Source: Aphrophora alni (Eukaryota; Arthropoda; Insecta; Hemiptera; Aphrophoridae). Taken from it: a DNA stretch of 64,000 bases. Shown here one piece after another: positions 35,352 through 42,364 of this stretch. A program made the position numbers and the translations under genes. The notes under the pieces were generated by a model that saw nothing but the letters and a program-made list of their open reading frames with translations, was not told where the DNA came from and did not search any database. Within the stretch, counting starts at the first letter, position 1. The number at the start of each line of letters is the position of its first letter. The DNA is taken from the NCBI GenBank assembly GCA_963513935.1, contig OY740774.1:82298890-82362889 (forward strand), in the 5' to 3' direction.

Positions 35352-35400
35352 TTATCTTCTTCTTCTCCTTCACCTTATTCTTCTTCTCTTTCTTTCCTTC
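35352..35400. repeat. degenerate TTC/CTT repeat
   Basis: CTTCTTCTTCTCCTTCACC-type pyrimidine repeats directly after the LINE remnant tail, on the same strand and of the same type as 34509-34625. Confidence 0.7.
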
Positions 35401-36334
35401 ACATTGAAGAACACAAGCGTTTATAGATAAATTGAAACATGTAAATAAAAAACATTCCATATGAAGCTACACATATTGTAAAATCGCCATTACCTTTAGT
35501 GGTGATAAACACCAAAGAAGACTAAATAGTGATAAACAAGTAGCAGTGATTTCATATCTATATTTGAGCTGAGAGGTTATCTCGCCATTTTCACTATTAG
35601 TTTGTTCCCGATACGACAGAAAACGTTCCTCTAACAGTGTTTTTGGTGACTCGGGAATATTCATTAAATAGAAAAAAACTACAAAGTGTCGCGTTATTTT
35701 GGATTTTTTTTTTTTTTTGTAGATAATTAAACTATCTGACATACTGAAGTAAATCAAATTAGTCGCTTTAAAATATAAAAAATTATATGATTCTCATAAA
35801 AATCAAATTGGTAATACACATTTTTAAAACGGTGCTCTTGATCCCTTTCCTAATCAATACAATGTTGATCAAAATCCAAGCTTTCTGTGAAACACCTATC
35901 TACATCAATCTTAAACAGTTTGTGTCATTAGAATAAATCGTTCTTGAGATGAAATGTGATAAGCACTTTAGTTGTCATTAACAATTGCAATTTAGAGTAG
36001 TTAAAAGTGGAATCTTACTAAGAGCACAAACCCTTTCTACAAATTTTCAAATATTTAGTCAATACACCACAGGTTGGATAACATAAACAAGTCCTACAGA
36101 TAAACGTTATGTATTCCTTCAAAATGTTGATAAATATTCAAAAGAAGCTTACAATATCAAAATGTTTACAATATCACAAACTGTCCTTACTTGGAAATAA
36201 TTAGAAATAACCCCATGGACGTAATTTTAAAATTGATAAATATATTTTAGTTTCACTTTTAAGACTTACTAGCAAAGCAAGCTCATTTTTGTATTCTAAA
36301 AGTGTTGTCTTTTAATTAATCAATGTATTAAAGT
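35401..36334. other. non-coding stretch
   Basis: AT-rich. I see no gene, repeat array or inverted repeat of note. Confidence 0.4.
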
Positions 36335-36859
36335 CTGTATACACTAACTTGGCGTCTGAACCCTTGGCTACCTGTGAGCGGCCCGAACCGCCCCCCCCGT
36401 CGCTCCCTTCCTCACCCAGCTGTTTAAGTGATGAGTCATCTACTAGCGTTAACACTGCACTGTTTAACCTTTTTATGGGAGACACAATTTTTAATTTTTT
36501 TCAGCATATTTAAAATATTTAGGCAAATATAAGCAAATTGATACCAAACACAACACTATTCCGTTTGTAAAATCCGCCAGTATAAAGCTCTTTGCACAGC
36601 TACTATTTGCATATTCACATACTTATTAATTACATGTTTACGTACTATTTACATACATTTGTGTCGTGTTTGGTATCAATTTTCTTATATTTTCCTAAAC
36701 ATTTTAACTATGCTGAAAAAAATTTAAAATTGTGTCTCCCATAAAAGAGTTAAACAGTGCAGTGTTAACGCTAGTAGGTGACTCATCACTGAAACAGCTG
36801 GGTGAGAAAGGGAGCGAGGGGGGACGGTCCGGGCCCTGACGCCAAGTTACTGTATACAG
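36335..36859. mobile_element. fold-back element with ~220-bp arms
   Basis: Left arm 36335-36555 (CTGTATACACTAACTTGGCG...TACCAAACACAAC) pairs with the inverse of 36660-36859, with only scattered differences and one extra segment in the left arm. A spacer of about 100 bases separates them. Both arms include ACCCAGCTGTTT and GTTAACACTGCACTGTTTAA. No ORF. It is likely a MITE or fold-back transposon. Confidence 0.8.
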
Positions 36860-37140
36860 ATAATAACACTCCATTAATTTTAATATTTCTGTTTCAGAAA
36901 CCAAAGGTTTAAGCTAATCAAGATACCGCAAGTTTATCGAAGCTTGGAATGGAATCCAACACAAAGTGGTCGAGTTATTAGTAAGGATTTTAAAATAAAT
37001 CTGACTGAGAGAGAGGGAGTAGAGACGAAGACAGAGAAAAGAAAACTACACTGGTCTAAAAGATCTTTATCCTTGAATATAACTAAAGAGATCACACACA
37101 AGGTGTATAACGAAAACATGCATGTCTTAGTATTATATAG

Positions 37141-37146
37141 TATAAA
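37141..37146. repeat. Polinton target-site duplication, left
   Basis: TATAAA immediately before the left terminus, identical to 56050-56055. Confidence 0.9.
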
Positions 37147-37567
37147 AGTAGTAGAGAGTTGCCAAGCCCGCCGGGGGTAGTTTTCTGTAATTACCACCCC
37201 CCAACCACCCCCTCATATTTTTGACGTCATAACAGTGACGTCATCACCACCATACGTCACTATAGTGACGTCATCACCACAATACGTCACTATAGTGACG
37301 CCGCCATCCACACGTCATCGGGTGACGTCGAATTACGTATCTGTAGCGTCACCCCCAGTGACGCGCTATTCTATTGGCAACGCGAATTACGTAAATGATG
37401 TTGGGTGACGTCGAATTACGTATGTGTGTAGTGACGTTTTTTACGTATCTGTAGCGTCACCCCCCAGTGACGCGCTATTCTATTGGCAACACGAATTACG
37501 TATGTTATAATGATGTCACCTCTACATCATGACAATATATGTATGAATGTTGACATGTTCAAACATG
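37147..37567 (+). repeat. left terminal inverted repeat of the Polinton
   Basis: 421 bp, the inverse of 55629-56049, with no mismatch seen by eye. It contains three perfect TGACGTCA palindromes (37222, 37236, 37266), repeated TACGTCACTATAGTGACG units, and a ~62-bp block present twice (37331-37393 and 37441-37502) with TAGCGTCACCCCC and CTATTCTATTGGCAAC. The last of these holds an inverted CCAAT box. The terminus is presumably the replication origin and packaging end. Confidence 0.95.
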
Positions 37568-37574
37568 TCCAAAC

Positions 37575-39182
37575 ATGAAACATATTTTAAACATGTTCAA
37601 TCATGAAATATATTGTCATTACTTAGTTGGTCGTTATTGCAGTCAATTGTACCAAGACGTTGTAATGATGATATTTATATTTTTATTATTACCCGTTTTT
37701 GTTAAAACGGAAAATGAAACTTCATTTGTTTTAGAACATTTATCTAATTTTGGTTATTTGAATACTTTAAACAATTCCATTTCTAACGTTGATTCAACAA
37801 CACTAACGGATGCTTTACTTCTCTTTCAAGAATTCTATAATTTAACTGTTAATGGTGAAATTACCAATGAGACTTTAGAATTAATGAAAACACCGAGGTG
37901 CGGTTTGCAGGATGATGTGTTTGGGTTTTCAACATATACGAGGAAATGGAATAAGAAATATTTAAAATGGTATTACTCTTATGCCAATAAAACTATTATA
38001 AATATAACTAAGGAGGCTTTTAATACTTGGGCACAACATACAGATTTAATTTTTTCATATGATAAATACGAACAAGACATTTTAATTTCTAATAAAAGAA
38101 GAACGCACAAATTTCAAAAACTATCCGATACTTGTTCCAATAGTTTAGATGGTAAAGGTAATAAAGTTGCCCACGCATATTTTCCTAAATATGATTATTC
38201 AACAGTTGAAATACATGTTGATTCTGATGAATCTTGGTGTTTAGAAATGGATATTACTAAATGTCATCCAGATACAACTAGTTTATTAGCTGTTTTAATT
38301 CATGAAATTGGACATACGTTGGGTATATTACATTCAAATGATGTAACGTCTATAATGTTTCCATATTATAACTATGATAAAATTGATCTAGGAAAGGATG
38401 ATATATTAGCTGTACAAAGTTTATATGGAACGACAACACCCACTTATTTCAGTTCAACTACACCGACTACATATACTACAGCAGAGACAACAGAGACAAC
38501 GGTATCTGTGGTTGAAGAACCAGATTTATGCGATTTGAATAATTTGAAAACATTTTTAATAATTAATCAACAACTATATATATTTTACAAAAAATGGTTT
38601 TGGATAGTAAATTTGGAAGATAAACATTATAGCAAACCACAACTTATAACAGACTGGTTACTGTTTCTTCCAACAGATTATGAAAAAATTGATTTTCTTT
38701 ACCAAAGACCGTCGGGACAAATTGTACTTTTTATTAAGAACAACATATATATGCTTGAATTTCCCTCCTTAAAACTTGAAGTTGGCTATCCAAAACATAT
38801 TAGCGTTCTTGGCGCTAGATCAAATATGAAAATTAATGGTGTAGTTAATTCATATTCAGGACGTACTTTTCTATTTTTCAACGATGTTTATTTTATGGAA
38901 TTAGATGAATGTAGTTTTACTGGAAAGAGTTATGGACTTATATATAAAACATTTAACACTTTACCTTCTAATATGGAATCAATATTTAGATATACAAATG
39001 GATTACTATATTTTTTCAACAATAACACAGTTTTAGAATATGACGAGTTTTTAAATACATTAGTTAAGGTAGAAAAGAATAATTTATCAATTTTTGAAAT
39101 TGAATGTTTAAAAAAACCTTCAGCTTATACTAACGTATTGCAGCAATTAAAATATCTTGTATCAACATTAGAGCAACGCTAG
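37575..39182 (+). CDS. matrix metalloproteinase carried by the Polinton
   Basis: 535 aa from the first ATG. The better start may be the ATG at 37665, which begins a hydrophobic signal peptide (residues 31-43). A propeptide ends in the cysteine-switch motif PRCG at 107-110. The catalytic domain carries zinc motif HEIGHTLGILH starting at H243 and a Met-turn (SIMFP) after it. A Thr/Ser-rich linker (about 287-312) leads to a hemopexin-like domain closed by cysteines near 317 and 513. It is a secreted zinc endopeptidase for extracellular matrix, with all key residues present. It is the first gene after the left terminus and is AT-rich like its neighbours. Viral MMPs exist in granuloviruses; role in tissue spread is inferred. 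Confidence 0.94.
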   Translation: MKHILNMFNHEIYCHYLVGRYCSQLYQDVVMMIFIFLLLPVFVKTENETSFVLEHLSNFGYLNTLNNSISNVDSTTLTDALLLFQEFYNLTVNGEITNETLELMKTPRCGLQDDVFGFSTYTRKWNKKYLKWYYSYANKTIINITKEAFNTWAQHTDLIFSYDKYEQDILISNKRRTHKFQKLSDTCSNSLDGKGNKVAHAYFPKYDYSTVEIHVDSDESWCLEMDITKCHPDTTSLLAVLIHEIGHTLGILHSNDVTSIMFPYYNYDKIDLGKDDILAVQSLYGTTTPTYFSSTTPTTYTTAETTETTVSVVEEPDLCDLNNLKTFLIINQQLYIFYKKWFWIVNLEDKHYSKPQLITDWLLFLPTDYEKIDFLYQRPSGQIVLFIKNNIYMLEFPSLKLEVGYPKHISVLGARSNMKINGVVNSYSGRTFLFFNDVYFMELDECSFTGKSYGLIYKTFNTLPSNMESIFRYTNGLLYFFNNNTVLEYDEFLNTLVKVEKNNLSIFEIECLKKPSAYTNVLQQLKYLVSTLEQR

Positions 39183-39200
39183 CCATGACAACTATTTCAT

Positions 39201-39262
39201 CCAATAGTAAAAGAGTTTTTTTCAACCAATAGTATTGCGTTATATTTTTTGACTATAAATAG
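39201..39262 (+). promoter_or_regulatory. promoter of the Cys-rich ORF: two CCAAT boxes and a TATA box
   Basis: CCAATAG at 39201-39207 and CCAAT at 39226-39230 precede TATAAATAG at 39254-39262, 36 bases before the ATG at 39298. The arrangement is that of a host RNA polymerase II promoter. Confidence 0.75.
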
Positions 39263-39297
39263 CTGGTGAACGTAGTCACAATTATTAGTGTACTATA

Positions 39298-39909
39298 ATG
39301 TCATTGTCAGCAGTGAGTTTATTTCAATTATGTTCGGAAAAAGTTTGCGGTCAAGTGAAACGATTTCAAGATATAGATAAGTTAGAACTACCAGTGACTA
39401 TTCAAAAATATTTAAAAACAATTTGTAAGAAAACATGGATGAATTTAAAATGTGATACACAAGGTTATTTATATGAAAATATAGACTGGAATAATGTTTC
39501 GCATACAGACTTTGTCATGTTAATGAACCATCCTCTAGAGAAACCTAAATTTGGTTACGATAGAAATTACATAATAATTCAAAAGTTTCACTATGGAAAT
39601 GATTCATTTTTTTTGTGTCGCGAATGTATGAGTGAATATGTTCTTTTCAAAGACGATTTTGATATAAAAAAAGCATGTTATATCTTTATCCCAGATGTTG
39701 TATATAGGGATGACTTGTTAGTTGATCTTATATGGAAATGCGAAAGTTGGTGTGATAAATGTGTCATATCGCCACTATTTAACATTTTCAATATCAAAGA
39801 ATGTTCTATTGATGATGTACGCAAAGTCGCAATTGATTTAGCAACACTTAATGACAAAAACGCTTGTTTTGATTATATTTTGAAGAAAAGATATTTAAGA
39901 GGAGAGTAA
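39298..39909 (+). CDS. Cys-rich protein with SOCS/BC-box-like N-terminus
   Basis: 203 aa, not a family I can name. Residues 7-16 (SLFQLCSEKV) fit the Elongin-BC binding BC-box pattern S-L-x-x-L-C-x-x-x-V, and residues 31-39 (LPVTIQKYL) resemble the cullin-box part of SOCS/VHL boxes (LPxx(I/L)xxYL). The rest has CxxC pairs (LCREC, WCDKC), which suggest zinc binding. It has its own TATA/CCAAT promoter and a poly(A) signal at 40071-40076. Hypothesis: an adaptor bringing a host or viral protein to a cullin ubiquitin ligase. The motif match is short, so this is inference. A partial copy of its middle follows at 39911. Confidence 0.8.
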   Translation: MSLSAVSLFQLCSEKVCGQVKRFQDIDKLELPVTIQKYLKTICKKTWMNLKCDTQGYLYENIDWNNVSHTDFVMLMNHPLEKPKFGYDRNYIIIQKFHYGNDSFFLCRECMSEYVLFKDDFDIKKACYIFIPDVVYRDDLLVDLIWKCESWCDKCVISPLFNIFNIKECSIDDVRKVAIDLATLNDKNACFDYILKKRYLRGE

Positions 39910-39910
39910 G

Positions 39911-39993
39911 ATGTTAATGAATCATTCTCTAGAGAAATCTAAATTTGGCTACGATAGAAATTATATAATAATACAAGGTTTTTGTATGGAAAT
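39911..39993 (+). pseudogene. tandem fragment of the Cys-rich gene
   Basis: Starts ATGTTAATGAA and repeats 39517-39600 with about 12 differences, in the same frame at first, then diverges. It begins right after the stop of the parent gene. Too short to be functional by itself. Confidence 0.8.
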
Positions 39994-40070
39994 CAGCTTA
40001 TAACCTTGACTTTTATAATCTTGTAGAAAATTCCAAAGAAGGTTTGCTAATGATCCAACCTCGACTAGTC

Positions 40071-40076
40071 AATAAA
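40071..40076 (+). terminator. poly(A) signal for the Cys-rich gene
   Basis: AATAAA about 160 bases after the stop codon, the first one on this strand. Confidence 0.5.
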
Positions 40077-40207
40077 GAACTTGTTTCTTGGCACAGACCT
40101 CTGAATATTTTGTTCGTTAATTATCTTGACATTAAGTGCTGTGCTAAAAAGTTGTTTTTTCTAAGCTATTGCGCGTTCAAGGTTTTCTCCTCGAAGGCTG
40201 AGACAAG

Positions 40208-40515
40208 TATAAGTAGTCAGATATTTTTCTTTTTACTTTATCTGTCTACCAGTTCTGCTACAGTCCACACTGTTTGCACTGTTACACCGTCAGTTCATCA
40301 CAACTTTACAAATCGTCTACCAGTTCTGCTTGCACTGTTACACCATCAGTTCATCACAACTTTACAAATCGTAATCGCTACACTATTTCTGCTGCTTTTT
40401 TGTTTGGATCATCTACCAGTTCTGCTTGCACTGTTACACCATCAGCTCACTACAACTTTACAAATCTTAATCGCTGCTGCTTTTTGTTTAGTCTTCTTTC
40501 AACTACCACCAATAG
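40208..40515 (+). promoter_or_regulatory. possible TATA element and spliced leader exon with three ~55-bp repeats
   Basis: TATAAG at 40208-40213 is a candidate TATA. A CTACCAGTTCTGCTTGCACT-type unit occurs three times (40246-40315, 40317-40371, 40413-40467). The stretch ends with a consensus splice donor AG|GTGAGT at 40514-40521. It has no convincing ORF, so it looks like a non-coding first exon for the dUTPase and following genes. Confidence 0.55.
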
Positions 40516-40704
40516 GTGAGTTAATATTTTTTAATTTAAAAAACTTTTTTTATATTGTAAACATATTAACAAAAATTAATGCATTACTTGTTTTATCCAA
40601 AAATTGTTTTTAATTTTTGTGAGAATACAAAAATCACATATGTAATTCTAGTAAAATGTTTTTAGTATTTGTTGACCTAACAATAGTTATGTTTGGTCTT
40701 TCAG
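40516..40704 (+). other. probable intron before the dUTPase start
   Basis: Donor GTGAGT at 40516 and acceptor TCTTTCAG ending at 40704, three bases before the dUTPase ATG at 40707-40709. A second identical CTTTCAG at 40737-40743 gives a tandem acceptor. Two further acceptors end at 41205 and 42360. Confidence 0.6.
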
Positions 40705-40706
40705 TT

Positions 40707-41186
40707 ATGAATCAACAACCAATTTTAGGATTCCGTCTTTCAGTCACGGAAGAACAACCAATTTTAGGATTCCGTAAATTAACAGCTAATGCATTTACAC
40801 CAGAAAAAGGAACAGCTAATGCTGCTGGATTTGATCTCAGAAGCGCTTACGATTATATAGTTCCTAAGTTAAATAGAAAATTAATTAAAACCGATTTAGC
40901 AATTATTTTACCCAAAAATTGTTATGGAAGAATAGCTCCCAGATCGGGGTTAGCATTAAATTATTTTATTAATATTGGCGCTGGTGTAATTGATAAAGAT
41001 TATACAGGAAATATACAAATACTTTTATTTAATCATTCGTGTGAAGATTTTGTTGTAAAAAGAGGGGATAAAATAGCTCAGCTAATTTGTGAGGCAATAT
41101 TATATCCTAAATTAGAAGAATGTTTTTGTGAATTACCTGTTACTGAAAGAGGTGATTCGGGTTTTGGTTCCACTGATAAAAAATAG
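40707..41186 (+). CDS. dut: dUTP pyrophosphatase (dUTPase)
   Basis: 159 aa from the ATG at 40707, just after a splice acceptor; the frame is open further upstream (first ATG 40656), but that part lies in the likely intron. The five trimeric dUTPase motifs appear in order: AGFDLRSAY, the segment ending at LPKNCYGRIAPRSGLAL, GAGVIDKDYTGNI, KRGDKIAQLI and C-terminal RGDSGFGST. It converts dUTP to dUMP and so limits uracil in newly made viral DNA. A 39-bp tandem duplication (40698-40736, 40737-40775) doubles the QQPILGFR block at the N-terminus. No poly(A) signal follows, so it probably shares the 42297 signal with the next gene. Confidence 0.96.
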   Translation: MNQQPILGFRLSVTEEQPILGFRKLTANAFTPEKGTANAAGFDLRSAYDYIVPKLNRKLIKTDLAIILPKNCYGRIAPRSGLALNYFINIGAGVIDKDYTGNIQILLFNHSCEDFVVKRGDKIAQLICEAILYPKLEECFCELPVTERGDSGFGSTDKK

Positions 41187-41207
41187 GTTTTTTTTATTTT
41201 TTCAGTA

Positions 41208-42227
41208 ATGTCATCCCAACAACAACAACCATCTGATATTGTCTACGTCGACTGTACGGTTGACTGTCCTCCAAAGAGGAATATAATTCAAAATTTGGAG
41301 ACACCATCCACCAGCCGTTATGAAGACAATAGAATGAAAATTAATGTTGTTAGTTTATTAGAACAATTGATTTTAATTGGGATGACGACATTAGGAAAAT
41401 GGGAAGTTGTAGTGAACGAATTAAAAATTAATTCTGATGTGTGCAGTAATGCAGAATTATGTAATATTTTTTTTATAATAAGGGCATTATTTATTGAACT
41501 ATCAAATGGGATTTTATTGCAAGTAGAATCCCAACATAAAATTTTTGCGATTAATGACAAAGAAATGAACTTTGAAGAAATTTGTCAAATTTTATCTACA
41601 CCTTTAAAGAGAAAAAATATCAAAGATAAACTTTTTCCTCTTGAAGCTGTACAAAATTTTATAAATATTATTAGAGCCATTTTAAGTAGAAATTTTGACG
41701 CTAAAAAAGATGAAGAAAAAAAATCTAGAAAACGTAAATTAACTAAAAAAAATAAAAAACGTAATTCAATGTCTTCGTCCAGTTCTGTTGCATCGTCATC
41801 ATCAAAATCAGAATCAAATTCAGATGATGATGATGATGATACCGATTTTGATGGCGACAGTGACAAATTTGAAAAAATGTTTAAAAAATCTAATAAAAAA
41901 TTAAAACGTTCCAGTAAATTACCAATAGTCAAACAGGTGGTTCAGTATGTAAAAAATGGTAAAAGAAGAAAAATCACAACTCCCGGTGAACAGGGTTCAC
42001 ATTTAATTAAAATAGAGGTAACTGATTGTAAAGACCTCAAAAATTGTTCAGAAAAACAGTACTGGACGAAGGTATCGAAAAAAGCATATTTTCTTACAGA
42101 GAAATCAAGCGATCCTATATTAAAAAGAATTAACGATTTATTAGTAGATGTGGGTTCAAAGCTTCAAGGTTTTGAAAACGCAGCTATTGATGTTGTAAAA
42201 ATTGAAAAATTTAGTCGTTATAATTAA
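41208..42227 (+). CDS. charged, partly disordered Polinton protein of unknown function
   Basis: 339 aa, no family recognised. The N-terminus has a DIVYVD stretch like a SUMO-interacting motif. Residues 65-155 look helical. A basic block near 165-185 (KSRKRKLTKKNKKR) could be a nuclear localisation signal, followed by a Ser-run and an Asp-run (DDDDDD near 206-211) and a second Lys-rich block. The C-terminal 90 residues look folded. A splice acceptor TTTTTTCAG ends at 41205, two bases before the ATG. Position next to PolB suggests a replication or regulatory role; that is inference only. Confidence 0.8.
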   Translation: MSSQQQQPSDIVYVDCTVDCPPKRNIIQNLETPSTSRYEDNRMKINVVSLLEQLILIGMTTLGKWEVVVNELKINSDVCSNAELCNIFFIIRALFIELSNGILLQVESQHKIFAINDKEMNFEEICQILSTPLKRKNIKDKLFPLEAVQNFINIIRAILSRNFDAKKDEEKKSRKRKLTKKNKKRNSMSSSSSVASSSSKSESNSDDDDDDTDFDGDSDKFEKMFKKSNKKLKRSSKLPIVKQVVQYVKNGKRRKITTPGEQGSHLIKIEVTDCKDLKNCSEKQYWTKVSKKAYFLTEKSSDPILKRINDLLVDVGSKLQGFENAAIDVVKIEKFSRYN

Positions 42228-42296
42228 GTTGATTTCTTTGTCATAATTAGATATTTTAGTTATTATTTATGTTAAAATTGTATATTGTTTATATAA

Positions 42297-42302
42297 AATA
42301 AA
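42297..42302 (+). terminator. poly(A) signal after the charged ORF
   Basis: AATAAA 70 bases after the stop at 42227. It is the first such signal after the dUTPase gene as well. Confidence 0.55.
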
Positions 42303-42351
42303 AAGAGATTTATTATAGTGTACTTTTCTATTTTTTATTTTTTCCTTTTTT

Positions 42352-42360
42352 TTTTTTCAG
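42352..42360 (+). promoter_or_regulatory. splice acceptor immediately before the PolB start
   Basis: A T-rich tract ending TTTTTTTCAG finishes at 42360; the PolB ATG is at 42365. It is the third strong acceptor placed within five bases of a start codon, after 40704 and 41205. Confidence 0.6.
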
Positions 42361-42364
42361 AAAA

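Noticed and set aside
36934..37197. Two overlapping ORFs next to the left Polinton end
   Set aside because: Both cross the element boundary, have no recognisable domain and overlap each other on opposite strands.
40044..40613. 189-aa ORF over the leader region
   Set aside because: It is made by the three leader repeats and T-rich intron sequence, has hydrophobic low-complexity composition and crosses a consensus splice donor.
40656..40706. Upstream 17-residue extension of dUTPase
   Set aside because: It lies in the probable intron, directly before the acceptor at 40704. The ATG at 40707 fits better.
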